Positions 47,151 through 59,540 of a DNA stretch of 64,000 nucleotides are shown here, piece after piece. The position numbers and the translations under genes are program-made. This stretch comes from Lycocorax pyrrhopterus obiensis (lineage: Eukaryota > Chordata > Aves > Passeriformes > Paradisaeidae), in NCBI GenBank assembly GCA_014706295.1, contig JACSVZ010000009.1, positions 36,467,768-36,531,767 on the forward strand. The letters are read 5' to 3'. A model generated the notes under the pieces. It had not been told where the DNA came from, ran no database searches, and worked only from the letters and a program-made list of their open reading frames with translations. Numbering within the stretch: position 1 is the stretch's first letter; each line of letters starts with the position of its first letter.

Positions 47151-48372
47151 AAATATTAATAATTTTGTTTTTATTGTAAAAACACAGCTATTTCCAAGGG
47201 TCTGCTCAGGAGCCTGAGGATTTGAGAAGCTGTGGTATAAACGGTCAGTTCATTCAGTGAAAACGTGACAAAATGGTCTAAGATAAAGCTGAGTTTCTCC
47301 AGTTTCAGTTACCAGTTCTTGATCTGTGGAGGATGAAGGAGTTGTTCTTAACATCACCCAGTAACAGAACTGGGAATTTGATGTGCAGATCTTCCCTTGT
47401 TTGTGAAAATACATCTCTGAACAACCCCAAGAGCTGAAGTGCTGAAATCCTGGCTGAGAATATATATCCAGGATTAGGTACAGCCAACTTCAGTGGGCAT
47501 AGTCATCTGGGATTTCTTAAACACTCTTCTGGTTGGAAACTTCATTATAAAAGTTCTTCTTTTCTTTTTCTTTTTTTGACCCCAAGGTAGTGTTGTCAAA
47601 AGCTTTGTACCCGAAGATTTTTCTTTCCCATAATTGAACTTTTCCTAACTCAGTGTGCAAGGAACTTGACTGGGAGAATGGTAGGGAAGAGGAGATTTCG
47701 GCAAGAAGATCTCTCCTTATCTGACACGAAGTTGATGGATCCCTTTGCTGTTCCCTGGACAGAAAATAAGACTTTCCAAGCAGAGAATTGTATTGTCTAT
47801 ATTTTTGCTCTTTTCCCAAAATATTTTTGGCTAAACCATCTCCTTCCTACACAAGGAAATTTTGCACCCTCTACCTTAGATTAACTGTTTTTTTCTTTAC
47901 GTATGGAGCTCTTTTTTAAACTGAGTTCATAACTCCTGTTTCTATTTGCTTCTCTGCGTTTTCAAGTATCTAGTCCAGGAATCCTTTCACCTGAGATTAC
48001 CAAGAAAAAACCCAAACACGTGAATAACAGCTATGTACAGTTTACAACTTGTAGATTTGAATTTGTTTACATAAATTTGCAAATCTGAGAGGATCTGTGA
48101 GAAGACTGCAGGCAGGGAACACAACACAAGTCTCAGCTTATTTGTGTGCTCTAAATTTGCTTGGCTTTATGGAGACCTCCTTATGAGCGGACCTTGTGCC
48201 ATGACAATGGGTGGTTTATAAGGTCTTGAAAACATCCTGGCTTGATGGAAAAGAGGGCAAATTCTTCCTTCAAAACCTCTGAATTGGAGACAAGCACTCA
48301 AAGCCACACAACTGGAATATGAACATCCACACCCACGGTACCAATGGTTCAAAAATCCTGTCTTCTCCCTCA
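47151..48372. other. Unique sequence, no gene recognised
   Basis: AT-rich single-copy DNA. Frames are up to 100 codons on the minus strand (47517-47819) with no domain. Confidence 0.42.
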
Positions 48373-48498
48373 GGCCCAGCTCCAGCAAGCACTTACACAC
48401 ATGCTTAACTTTATGCACACGAGTAATCCCATTGATTTAATGGGATTATTCCCATATGTGTAGTTACACACACATAAGTGTTTGCAGGATTTGGGGTC
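48373..48498. mobile_element. Ancient palindromic interspersed repeat (MITE-like)
   Basis: A near-perfect palindrome of about 126 bases. The left arm contains 'cacttacacacatgcttaac' and 'gagtaatcccatt'. The right arm contains 'aatgggattattcccatatg' and 'cacacataagtgtttgcagg', centred on 'gattt' at 48434-48438. From memory, this 'caatgggactactcacatg' palindrome is widespread in birds, turtles and crocodilians and is considered an old amniote DNA-transposon-like repeat. The family name is not certain. No coding capacity. The flank to about 48620 (gaaatcaatggggctgtgcc) may belong to the same or a related element. Confidence 0.8.
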
Positions 48499-50457
48499 TA
48501 TTTCCCTCGCAGTGATTTGGAACCTATGGCAGAAAATGCTGTATGCAAGGTGGGTGTTGCTTAATGGACAAACGTTGAACCTGAATTTTTCTGCTGAAAT
48601 CAATGGGGCTGTGCCAGTTTGTCCTGTCCTTTTCTGTGTATAGCCTGCACTCTCTAAATGCAACACATTTGTGACTATCACAGCATAGAGAGGAGAATGG
48701 AAAGATAATTAGGAGCAAAAATATCAAGAGTAGAAACTCTCCATGTCTAGAGGTTGCCCTATTCCCAATCTTGATTTAAAATTAGGATTTCATTTAGAAA
48801 ATGTTCAGATATGTACAAAATACTCTCTATAACGAAATAACTTGTAGCTGTTTCTGCTCTGCAGAAAATGTTTACCTTTCGAGTGTTTAGTTATTGAAAC
48901 CTATAAGCACGCAAATGTATAGGAGAAAAGCATTTCCGGTAAAACATGTGTATAAATCTGGGTGCTCACATGCAGGCAAACTTGCACGTACAGGATAAGC
49001 ACCACAAAAAAAATCCTCCAAACAACTTTTTAAAAAATAACTGAACTTACCCTTGCCTCAGACTTGGAGAGTTTACTTTTAATTTGAAATTCTGCAGCCA
49101 AGATATTATTTAAAAATTTAAGGCAAGTAACCATCTGCCATAAATGATAGAAATGGAGTATAAATAAAATAGTGCTTGTAGTATTCCGATGGAAATCACA
49201 TGCCAAATGCTTCCACAGCCGAGGCAGCAGGAATATTTACAGATGTCAGGAACAAAGGCAGAGAAAGGAGTTGCTTTGGCCAGGACATGTTTCACTGTGC
49301 ATGGTGTATCTTGTTGGCTGTCCTGAAAGACAACATTATTAAGCAATTTGGGCTGGAGCATCATTATGCCCCATGAAGAATTTAAGGAAGATCTTGACTT
49401 GAGCGTGCTGCAAGAGGAGTCCTGCTGTGCCATTTGGTGTAAAAGGATAATCAGTCTTATGCCACTGGCACACTGGAACACCTAATGGGATATGCCGGGC
49501 ATCGATGTTCAAGGTTTTATATAAGGTAACAGCTGCCTTGGTCAGGCAGTTAATTAAATGTGTTAATTTTCCATACAAGCAGCAGTAGTGACAACAGATC
49601 CGAGTGGGATTTTATGACATTTCAGGGTTCCCGTATGTGATCACAGCGATGGATCGCACCCACATCATCCCTCACATCCCTGTGCTGAATGACACTGCCT
49701 TCCCCCTTTGGACATGGGGAAATTTGGAAATTCACTCTTTGATTCCATGAATATTAGAGCAATGGTAATGTTGTGGTACCACTTACTGCATATTGCCAGT
49801 TGTCCCAACTCCAGTCTTGAAAAGCTGTTTGGGCTTATTCCCACACTGATATTGGTTTAGTCAGAGATGCAGCAATTCATTTACAAGGCAAAAGTGCTTT
49901 TTATTTTCTCCCTCCTATCTTACATTCCCTATTAGAAATGTTTAATGAGCAGATATGTAGCCTGGAAATAAAGCAGTGTGATATTTTTGAATAGATAATG
50001 TGTTCTTCAGATGTAGAATTACAGAAAATTATCTCCTTGTTCTTGATAGTTTGGCTTGTACAACGTTGCAGGATGACAAATTCAACCTTTTCTGTACATT
50101 ATTACTTTCATAACATGATAATAACTCAAATGCATCAAGAAAGAGAAGGTAAATGGGGACAATTCGTGAAAAGGACTAGGAGAACATATTTAGAAGTAAT
50201 GGTCTGACAAATATGCAGACTGAATAATATAAATGAACTGAACAAGTTTCCTCCCCACCAACTGGATAATACAGTGTGAAGGAAAGTGGAAGAAATGCAA
50301 AATGCCAAGTTAGGCATGTGAGGACTGACCAAAAATGAGTCACACTCCCACGCTTTTGGCTCACAATTCAAAGTATTTGTTTTTAGTTGATTGGGTAGCC
50401 ACTAAAAGTATATGGTAAGCTTTGTTTGAATTTGATCTGTCACTTTTTTTTGATGGG
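48499..50457. other. Unique sequence right of the palindromic repeat
   Basis: AT-rich single-copy DNA. A minus-strand 123-codon frame (49110-49481) has no recognised domain. No RNA gene recognised. Confidence 0.42.
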
Positions 50458-50605
50458 TGACAATGATTTTATGACATATGTCACATTGTGTCACATCACT
50501 CACAACACATCAAGTCACACTCTATCCCATCATTTCTGAAGGCAATAATGCCACTCAACACGACGTGACGTGACAAGATGTAACGCAACACAGCGGGTGA
50601 AAAAA
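50458..50605. other. Cluster of TCACA/GTGAC words with palindromes
   Basis: Within about 150 bases occur a perfect 12-base palindrome 'tgacatatgtca' (50473-50484), several TCACA and GTGTCACA words, and a CRE-like double 'gacgtgacgtgac' (50562-50574). It may be an enhancer-like cluster or a degenerate short tandem array. Confidence 0.35.
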
Positions 50606-51485
50606 GAAAGGGAAACTTTTGTAGGTGTGACATGGATCCCCAAAATTACATTGGAATGAGCCTTGGGAAGATCCCAGGACTTAAGTTTGCAAAATGGGGC
50701 AGCTGAGTGACTTCTGTCTTCGTGAAGGTGGCCTCTGAGTTACACAGTGTAGAGAGGCAGCGAGTAGTTACTCTAATCACGGTGGGAGTCTGTTGTTAGG
50801 CTCGGTGATAAAAGTGAGTTCTTCAAGAAAAACTTGCTGGAAAGATGAGCCTTACGCCTGAAATGTGACAGGAATGGAACTGTCTCTGACCTGAAAGGCT
50901 GCATGCCTTTACGTGTCTTAGAGCTTTCAAAATTTCTGAAACCTCAGGGGATGTCCTAAGCATAAACATTACTTTAAGCCAGGATTTAGCTGGATGTGGT
51001 CTTCTAACATATTTCAAACAAAGATGGCTGCAATCTTTACGAGTTCTGCCCCTGTTTTCCAACAATTATCTCCTTTCCTGTGTTATTTCCTTTCCAGTGT
51101 TTGTGTTGTATATGGTGTCTTATCTGTTCTTATTGACTGCAGCAAGCTACATCCACATGCACACACAAAGGACCTTCAGCTCCATCAACAGCAGGATATT
51201 TCCATTTAAACACACCCCTTAAGCACAAAATGTGAAGTTCCCCCAATGTTTGAAGATTTCACTGGAAGATCCTGGTTTCTTTAGCTGACAGGATTGCACC
51301 AGAGATGTTTTTTAAAGGTAAGGTAAACTTCTTTAGTCATGTGCATAACCAAAGATCAGGTTCTTGCTAATCCAAAGCTACCCTTGGCTCATCAGCCCCA
51401 TTAATCATTAGGTTTCTTGTGCTGCGGTCAGTGGAGCCTCTGAACCGTTTATCTGCATATTGCAAAATCAGGGCTGGAAGGCCCA
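50606..51485. other. Unique sequence, no gene recognised
   Basis: Single-copy DNA with a donor-like 'aaaggtaagg' at 51314-51323. No exon or gene assigned. Confidence 0.4.
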
Positions 51486-51600
51486 GGATCCCTGGAAGTG
51501 TCCGAGACCAGGTTAGACAGGGCTTGGAGCAACCTGGGATAGTGGAAGGTGTCCCGGCCCATGGCAGGGGGTTGGAATGAGATAGTCTCACTCTTAGGTT
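51486..51600 (+). mobile_element. CR1 LINE fragment, 3' end eroded
   Basis: A sense CR1 fragment from 'ggatccctggaagtgtccga' through 'caggttagacagggcttgga', 'gcaacctgggatagtggaag' and 'gtcccggcccatggcagggg'. The final octamers are missing or unrecognisable. Confidence 0.88.
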
Positions 51601-54111
51601 GGTGAGTACTGACATGATGTCCAAAAGGCTGCTTGTGGCTCTGAAGTCAAACAGAAAGAAGGACTTAGCTTTCTGAACTTTTGCACCACCCTCTTTTCTT
51701 GATTTCATGTTAATGAGCTTCTTATATATCCTTTACTGTTTTTCAGGTCTGATTTTCCCCATTAATTATCTTGGAAACTGTTCTTGATGTCTGGAGTTTT
51801 CATTATGCTCTAGGGCAGATGAGAACTGAGCTGACTAACACCCACCTCCCTTTCCTTGGTGATATTTTCCCATCGGAAAAAAAACTCCTGCAGTTCTCTA
51901 CCTTTCTTTTCAAAATGCTGCTAAGTAATTTACAGACTGAATAACTTGAGATTCTTCCACCTTTCCTGCACACACCGACGAGGAACTCGTGTAAATTCTC
52001 ACTTTATTACCACACCTGTTAGAAATCACTGCTGCAACCTAGGTGTGAAAAAATGAGGCCATCCTATACCTAGTCAGAAATCCATCCCAGGCTCGGTGTA
52101 AGTGCATCACCACTGCTATAAAACAGACACAACTACTTTGGTGACATTCACTGTTACTGTACGTTGACAAGTTCCCATTTAATTTACTACATATGGTTCC
52201 ACGTCTCCATAGCTACTCTCGTGAATTCATTATTCATTAAATAAGTGATGAATTTACTTAAATATTGCGGCCACATGGCCGACACAAATGCATTCTAATA
52301 TTATTAACACGTTGCCAACTTGCAACTCTTCGAAGCCTGAGTAAATGTTTTGACAAGAAGAGGCAGCAAGAACAAATAAGTAGTAGCAGCCTAGATGAAG
52401 TTCAGCCATAGTTCTAACAGCTTTAAAGTCTTAACAGTGTTTTCACTGGGGCAGTACCAGATAAATTGCTCTTATGTGTGCATACAAGAGACTAAAATTC
52501 CTTTGAAAGTTTATAATTTCTCATGGGAAAACACAACATAAAAGTTACTTTTACTCATAGAAAAACAACACCATATTTTCCTGTCAACCTTTGCTGTTGG
52601 GAATTTCAAACTTTTTGCATTTTTTCCCTGTGATTCGTTGTCGACCCAAGGGACAGGCGTTTACAACATAATTTACTTTCAGCGTGTCTCTGTAAATCAT
52701 TGTAATACTATCTATGGTTAGTGGAAAAAAAAAAGCAGCACTCTCCAGTTGGACCGACAAACCATTTTTCCAAGGCTTCAACAGCAAAGCAAAACCCCCC
52801 ACTTCAGCAGAGCAGCACTGACACTGTGAGATACACAAAAGAAATGTATTTTAAGAGGGCTTTTATATGAATTTTTGTATTTAGAGGTTGTAATATTTAC
52901 TGGGAAATATCTATTGAACCGTGTTTTCTCTCAGCAAAATGTTGGGAACGTGTGGAGTATAAAATGTATCTTGGTGGGAGAATTTCGGTGCAAAAAGAAA
53001 ATCACTGATATTTCCTTTTTGGAAAGGTCAGTATATTTTTTCCTACTGGTCTTAAGGCCTGTTGTTGTCACTGTTGTTGTACAGGCTTAAGAGTGTTGTC
53101 AGAGGCGAGGTGCTTTAAGCACAGGCTGCCATAAAAAAGCTGGAAACCTGTAGAGCCTTTCAGGCTCACTTTTTGAGACTGCTGCTAATATCAAGGCTCA
53201 TTCAGTTTTACATTAGAACTTGATGACTTGCACACTGGTTGAACCTTCACCTTTTACAACCTTAATGGGGATTTATTAGCTATTTCACAGTGTGTAAATT
53301 TGAATCTAGGTCAGATGAGGAAGAAAAATAGGGCAAATCTGGGCCTTAAGTATAACCTGCATATAATATATCAGGATAAAAAAAAAGGTGCAAAATTAAA
53401 CAGATGATTAAAAGTGTCTAGAGCAGGCAGAGTTTGAAAAAAGAGCTTGATAAATTAGGGGTGTACGCAGGATTTTTTTTTTTTTTGAGTTCAAACTCAG
53501 GTGACTGGTGAAAGTCTGGTTTCCACACAAATTCAGCAGATTAAGGAGTTAAAATAGCTTGTTAACCTGTTTCTGCTAACTGCTCGCAAGAGGAAATGTA
53601 ACACAGGTGTGTTTGATATTCACAAGATTAAAGCTTTTGTCTACCATCAAATGTTCACCACATTAAAGCCGTTTTAATGAGGTATTGGGAGATAATGAAT
53701 GTAAGCCTCTAATTCACTGCAGAAGAGACAGCCTGCCCCTGCTCTGACCCCGCTGCAGCCAGGTATCCAAACCAACAGATTAGTCACACTTCCACCAAAA
53801 GATGTGAGCAGAATGGAACAGCCACTACCTGCTGCTGTCCTACCCTGCTAAAAATGCATCTGGTTCAGGTGCCTCGAATTATCTGAAGCCTGACACCAGA
53901 TATTCCCCATGTGATGGCACCCATCCCTTACCAACTCCTTCAGGAAGATTATCTGGAGGGGAAAAAATACAGCTGGTGTGAGAAGGACGGATTTTAATAG
54001 TGTGTGTGCACGAGGTAGGCAAAAACAGGTACAAATTAATGGTATTAATGTTATTAATGTTATCATTCGTTCTGGTACTTAGTGATGTTCAGAAAGTCAA
54101 TAGCTGGAGTG
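51601..54111. other. Unique AT-rich sequence, 2.5 kb
   Basis: Single-copy DNA. Near 52190-52330 the sequence is repeat-free, with a 14-base interrupted palindrome (cggccacatggccg, about 52268-52281) among AT-rich words. A T run lies at 53472-53484. Several TTATTAATG words lie at 54040-54062. No gene recognised. Confidence 0.42.
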
Positions 54112-54170
54112 AATAAAGGTTGGAAAGGTCTCCGTGGTTCATCCAGCTCTGTACTCACTGCTCGATGGAC
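54112..54170 (-). mobile_element. CR1 LINE 3' remnant, antisense (weak)
   Basis: About 60 bases ('aataaaggttggaaaggtct', 'ccgtggttcatccagctctg') resemble the 3' end of the older 'ggttggaaaagacctc' CR1 type in antisense. It is short and diverged. Confidence 0.5.
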
Positions 54171-54555
54171 CCACCCCCCGAGCTAAGCTAAGGTATGCTG
54201 CCTGTTTGCTTATTCTTAATAGAATAAGCTCCAAATAAAAATAAAATTAAGATCCTGAAAGGTTCTCCAAACCAGATTTATTTTGGCATGCATATGCAGG
54301 AAACTATGTACTGTAGCAAGTTTTAAATACTGTATTTGGACACTAATTCTCAACTGCCGTCATCAGTTTGCTGACAGCCATCTGCTTGGACCCTGCTCCT
54401 TCCTCCCGTTCAGCACCGTTAAAGTAAAATATTGACAGAAACAACTTCTGCAGCAAAAGTGGAAAAGTTAATAACATAACTGAAGTCACACAGGATTTTT
54501 CTCTAATGTTCTGGAGCTCTCCTACAATTTCGTTTTACTCATGCCTTAATTTAGA
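54171..54555. other. Unique AT-rich sequence
   Basis: Nothing recognised. Confidence 0.4.
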
Positions 54556-54685
54556 AGTGTCCCGCCCCGGCTTAAAAATAGGCCGTTGTGTAGCCAGCTA
54601 TCTATAGATGGCACAGGTTCCTGAGGAGAGATCTATAGCTGCAAGTGCCTCCTGTACAGCTTATGTGACTCCACATAATGAGTAA
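54556..54685. promoter_or_regulatory. Short segment with GC-box-like and MEF2-like motifs
   Basis: A GC-box-like 'tcccgccccggc' is followed within ten bases by 'ttaaaaatag', a perfect match to the MEF2 consensus YTAWWWWTAR. A palindromic 'atctatagat' follows nearby. Such spacing is plausible for an enhancer but also expected by chance. No transcription start seen. Confidence 0.25.
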
Positions 54686-57326
54686 TACACATGCTCCTGG
54701 AGGAGCTGACACACCGGGCGGGATGTTGTCAGTCAGAGCTGGGAAAAGAAGTCATCACAGTAAGGTTGTCACCGTGGCTGCCAAAATCTGCTGCAACACG
54801 AGCAGCAGATTGATAGAATTCAAATTTACCTGCAGAAACATTTTGAGCAGTGATGTAGGGAACCTATGCAATCCTTTACATCATTGCATGCTGCTGGCTC
54901 GGAGCTCTTGGGGGTGCCTGGACACTTCCAGAATGATCCTCAGCCACCTTGGGCTGAGATTTTTTTGTTCTGCACATGCCTTGTGAAGTTCCCCACCTTA
55001 ATGAGTCTGAGATGCTCCAGTTCAGCACAGAGCAAGCTCTACCTTCAGCTCTTTGTGTGGAATGTCATTAAAGCTCTTGCACAGGTCATAGGGCAATGCA
55101 CAATAAAAGACTTTGCCACTAATTATTTCAAAAAAGAAAGTGAACATGAGCTCATGTACACACACACACACACAGATATACATTGACATAAATAATTTAT
55201 TTGTCATACCTATTTATAATACATGAATCTTTTATGTTTTATGGTGATACCATTGCAGTTTGCAGATTTACATCTCTTATTAAATTCCCCACACAACAAA
55301 ACACAGCACTGTGGAAATATATAGCCCTACAAACTGATTCAAGATTTCTAATCCAAGTGGTCTCACTGTCTGCAATATTCCTTCCTAAATTGTGCCATTA
55401 CATCCCACAAATCGACTTGCAATGAAAGGTAATTTCTTTTTATTCTCTTACAGCTCTGTGGGAGAAAGGAAGAAAGAATCCATCCCCCAAAGAACAACAC
55501 AACAGTTTCCAGGCTGAGCTCTGTAACATACACAGCCTCCTCTGTGCTTCTGCAGATACAGACCCACCAGCCCTGTGAGAAGATGAGTGTGTTTACTGTG
55601 TTGAAGAGATGAGCAGTAGAGTTAGTGGAGAGAGTAAAGCCTTTGGGCAGATGACAAAAATTCTAAAAAATACAGTTTCCAAGCAGGAAATTTGACGAGT
55701 GATGCTGAGAGCATGGCAGAAGCCGAAAACTGCATGCAAAGACAATGCCTCAGTGTCAAACCCAACACATGAAAACAGGAACAACACGTATTTTTGAGAA
55801 ATGTTTTATATATTTGACCTGGGTTTTGGTTTGTTTTTTTTTTTTCCCCTGCTAGAGAAAAAATAAATCAATCTGTTCCACCACCCTGAGAGAGTGCATT
55901 GACTCCCACTTCCTGCCTGGTGCACAGCCCTCAGGTCAGTGTGTAGGTGAGGGAGGTGAGCTCGAGCACTCTCCATGCTGGGCAGAGGGGTGAGAGGCTT
56001 CTTCTCCTCTCCCGTTCACTTCTGTCTTCCCTGTTCACAGGTTCCTCCCTCACTTTGGGATAACCTCCCCAAAAACTGTTTTAAAGTCCTCCACGTGGTC
56101 AACAACTCCAAATCCCTTTAGGGTCCCTGCAGCTCTCTCTGTCCCCACATCTCAGGTGAAACACGTAGCCACAAGTCCCCACCCTACACTACTTGAAGCC
56201 CCATAGAAATTGTTTTTTTCTGTAAGCACTTCTCTAGACTGAGAGGTGAGGGTTCACTGTGAAAATAGGTATTATTTTGAACAGCCTGACACACGTGTGG
56301 TGAGGATGGCTTACCAGCCTCACCAGGCTGCCTTGCAGCTTCTCTTTTATGGTCTGGAACTGGAGGTGCTGATGCATCCTCAGAAAGCCACAGGCAGAAA
56401 CCACACAAAGAAACTGAAGATGTGATAGGGAGAGGCAGGAGGAAACGCTCCTGCTCATTTTCTTCTGAGTGTTCTTCTGGGGGTAAAGCCAGCAGGACCT
56501 CCTGCATGAGTTTCCAGAAGGACCTTTGAAAGTTTCTGTTTTCCAAAGGAAAAAAACACCAGTAAACACAAAGAATGGAAAAATACTCAGTAAAATCAAG
56601 CATGACAGGAAAACTTTGCGAAGATATTGCCATTCTTCACTCAGCCATTTTCTCCTGCTCTCCATCTACAAGGGAGAAGTAAAAGAGACCCAACACAGCT
56701 CTGCTGCCTCTGTGCACATTGGTGGAAGGCTGTAATATTTTCTCAATTAAAAGCCCGGCAAAATGTGGTAACATTTAGCTCCACATGTTAAAGAAGGTGC
56801 TTCCTAGCTCCGTTCCCACCAGCTCTGTCTGCTTCCGTGCTGTGCAGCTCCTTGTGACTGTGCAGCCAGGAGGTGACTTTTCTCAGAGTTCAGCCATTCG
56901 GAACATTTAGATATTTTAGAGCCGCAGAGAACACTGAGATATTTCAGAAGTCACAGCGATTTCTGAGACACTTTGGACTGAAGATAGCATTTGTTGGTTT
57001 GAACGAAAATATTTTAATTTGCGGAGAAATGCAGAACCAGGACTCTAGTGATCAAAATCCGTGTGTGATGAGGGACACGTTGCAACCTATTTTGCTTTTG
57101 TAGCATCTTTAATGCAAATGACTGTAAGGTTCCTGAATATTTGACATGAGGATGTATTTATTGAAGTGTTAACGGCACACCAATGAGCATTGTTACAGCA
57201 GGCAGACACACTAGTAAAGGGTTTATAGCAAACAAACAAGCTTTAAGAACTGGGTTAGGAACCTGATTTACCTGCAGGTAAATAACACAATGAAGAGATA
57301 AAATATCAAATGAATATCAAAGAGAA
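54686..57326. other. Unique sequence, no gene recognised
   Basis: Contains an (AC)n microsatellite at 55158-55175, a T run near 55838-55847 and minus-strand frames of 143-149 codons at 56184-56665 without recognised domains. The two overlapping frames on the same strand argue against coding. Confidence 0.42.
55158..55175 (+). repeat. (AC)n microsatellite
   Basis: About nine AC dinucleotides in a perfect run. Confidence 0.92.
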
Positions 57327-57445
57327 GTGTTCAAGGCCAGGTTGGATGGGGTTTGGAGCAACCTGATCTAGCACAAGGTGTTGGAACAAAGATGGTCTTT
57401 AAGGTCCATCCCAAACCAAACAATTCTCTGGTTCTAGGATTCTAG
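57327..57445 (+). mobile_element. CR1 LINE 3' fragment
   Basis: A sense CR1 fragment from 'gtgttcaaggccaggttgga' through 'tggagcaacctgatctagca' and 'ctttaaggtccatcccaaac' to the octamer end 'attctctggttctaggattct'. Short and 5' truncated. Confidence 0.92.
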
Positions 57446-58079
57446 CATACATTTGGGATAATAAAAGAAAAAAAAAATCTCTTGGGCACCTTATAAACAA
57501 GTCAGAGTATGAAAAATCTTGTTGCCTGCTGTGGTGTGGTGACATCAGAGAGATTTGGACACCCTGGTGTCCATCAGAGCTGCTCCTGAGGGGCAAAAGG
57601 CATCAGTCAATGTCCAGTTGCAGCCAAGGCCTGCTGGGGAGATTCCTTGCTGTAAAACGCTGGCCATGAGTCCAATCCAAAAGCTGGAAACGAAGAGGAA
57701 AATCGCTAAAGGTCTTTTCTATATATACTTGCCAGGGAAGAGGAGCACCGTAACACAAACTGCTGCTTGGTTTGGTGTCTCTGCTGCCAGCATTTGTGTC
57801 AGCTGAGCCTTCCAAGCTGACAGCTGATGTCACCAGAGAACCTACAAGATTTCCACGAGTGAAGTGTCACAGAAGAGAACATCTCTTTTCCCAGCAAACA
57901 CCATCCCTCTCCCTGACTGGCATGTGTGAGAAATGTTCTGTGTAGCCTTCCCTAATTGTGAGGTCACACCTTCCTTTAATGAGTTTTCCTAAAACTTTAC
58001 AGCAAGTCTCCTCAGCGACACAGGTAGGGTTTCATTGATCTCCAGCTGGGGCTGTCATTATCAGAGGACGGGGTTCCAA
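57446..58079. other. Unique sequence, no gene recognised
   Basis: Single-copy DNA with frames of 76-83 codons on both strands and no domain. Confidence 0.4.
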
Positions 58080-58560
58080 TTTCCGATTAATGAAAATTAT
58101 AATTATGTACAGATAATGGGGAGGGAGAGGGAGAGAGAGATGTTTCCATGTTACTTTAAACAAAGAAGAGTTAAGGCCTTATCTTAACTATGCATTGGCA
58201 CTGCAATGCGAAATGGTCATGCAAAATTAATTTTTAATGTGTTCAATTTATATTAAAAATTTCTGCAAGTGTGTGAATTTTTTTTTCTAAGGCTGGAGTG
58301 CTACTTCATTTACAATATTCCCTGAAGGTGTTTTTTTTTTTAAAGAGACTCTTAAACTGAAGCCATTTTAAGGGTTTTATGAGACATTATGTGAGCTTTC
58401 ATATGCAAGTTAGTCGTTAAGTACCAGATATTATATTCTGTAATATGCTTAAGTGATATTAGAGGCTGTATATAGCCTGCAGTAATGGCTATTGCTGCTT
58501 TTTTAATTTATCAAGAAAATGTTGCTTAAATAAGGAGCAAATCAGTGCTTGGGTGTTAGA
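58080..58560. other. AT-rich repeat-free block, candidate conserved non-coding DNA
   Basis: A 480-base block with dense homeodomain-type words (ccgattaatgaaaattataa, caaaattaatttttaatgtg), a short purine run (58121-58140) and T runs. No mobile element recognised. It is one of the best candidates in the window for a conserved enhancer on appearance alone. Confidence 0.3.
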
Positions 58561-59448
58561 AAATATAAATGTAAAGGAAGCAACAATATTGTTGTGACAT
58601 ATTTTGTGCTCTCAGCTTCACTGGGGAGCAAAACCAGGGTCTGCTTTCTCCTACTCCTGCTGACACACATGGCAAGTCCCATGTGTACCATGCTGGACAT
58701 ATATAAAAAAGAGAAATTTCACTGAACAGTCATTGCTCCTCATGACTTCATGAGAATTTATATCATGCCTCTGCTAACTGGATTTTTTATTTTTATCATG
58801 ATTCCTGGCATTCAAACAAAGCAGCAACTCACATTTGGACTTAAAGGAGTGAAATCTTTGAATGTTCAGCCTACAAAGGGAAATGTTTTTGTTAAGCTGG
58901 ATTCACTGGTCAAGCTATAAATGACAGGATAAAAAAAAAATCACAACAAACCAACCCTCACATAGTGAACAAACTTGCTATTTTTTTCTCCTCCCTCCCT
59001 CCCTCAAGAGCCAGAGGAAGGAAAAAAGAAAGCTCTAAGCTGACAAGCTTGTAGAAATACAAAAGTCACTTGACTTTCCTTTCAAATGTGCCTCTTGCTC
59101 CTTGTCCTGACACTGCAATAGAGCCCGTCTGCAGTCGTGCTGCAGAGAAGGGGGACGCAGGAGTGTTTTAGCCTGACAGCCCTTGGCAACGACACCTCGT
59201 GTTGGCCTCAGAGTCCCCCACCTGCCCCGACCCCTGCGTGAGCCCAGCTGACCGCAGAGCTCGCTCTGCTCAAAATATTCCTCCTCTAACCACGGACCCC
59301 TCTTCTGTGCCCTGCTGTAAACTCCGGCTCTCAGGCAGGCTTGTGATTGAAGAAATGTATTTCAAATGAAAAATAATCTTTTCCATTTTCTTCCCTTCTC
59401 CCAGCTGCTGATTCCCACCCTGATTCCTGTTCTGGAGCTGTGATTAAT
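58561..59448. other. Unique sequence, no gene recognised
   Basis: AT-rich, then becoming GC-richer after 59100. No coding exon recognised. Confidence 0.4.
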
Positions 59449-59540
59449 ACTTTTTTTTCTTTTTTTTTTTAAATCACATCATCCTTCTCTCTCTCTCTCC
59501 GCCTCTCCTCCCCCTCCTCTTCCCAGTCCTCCTCTCACAG
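59449..59540 (+). repeat. T-rich and (TC)n low-complexity tract
   Basis: Long T runs (59451-59471), then (TC)n at about 59484-59499, then a C/T-rich stretch. The complementary purine-rich reading produces the Arg/Gly/Glu-rich tail of the 215-codon minus-strand frame. Confidence 0.85.

Noticed and set aside
56246..56266. Minus-strand similarity to the first 12-13 bases of miR-128 (ttcactgtga)
   Set aside because: The rest of the mature sequence differs and the expected opposite hairpin arm is absent.
56184..56665. Two overlapping minus-strand frames of 143 and 149 codons
   Set aside because: Two different frames cover the same DNA equally well and neither shows a known domain, which argues against coding.
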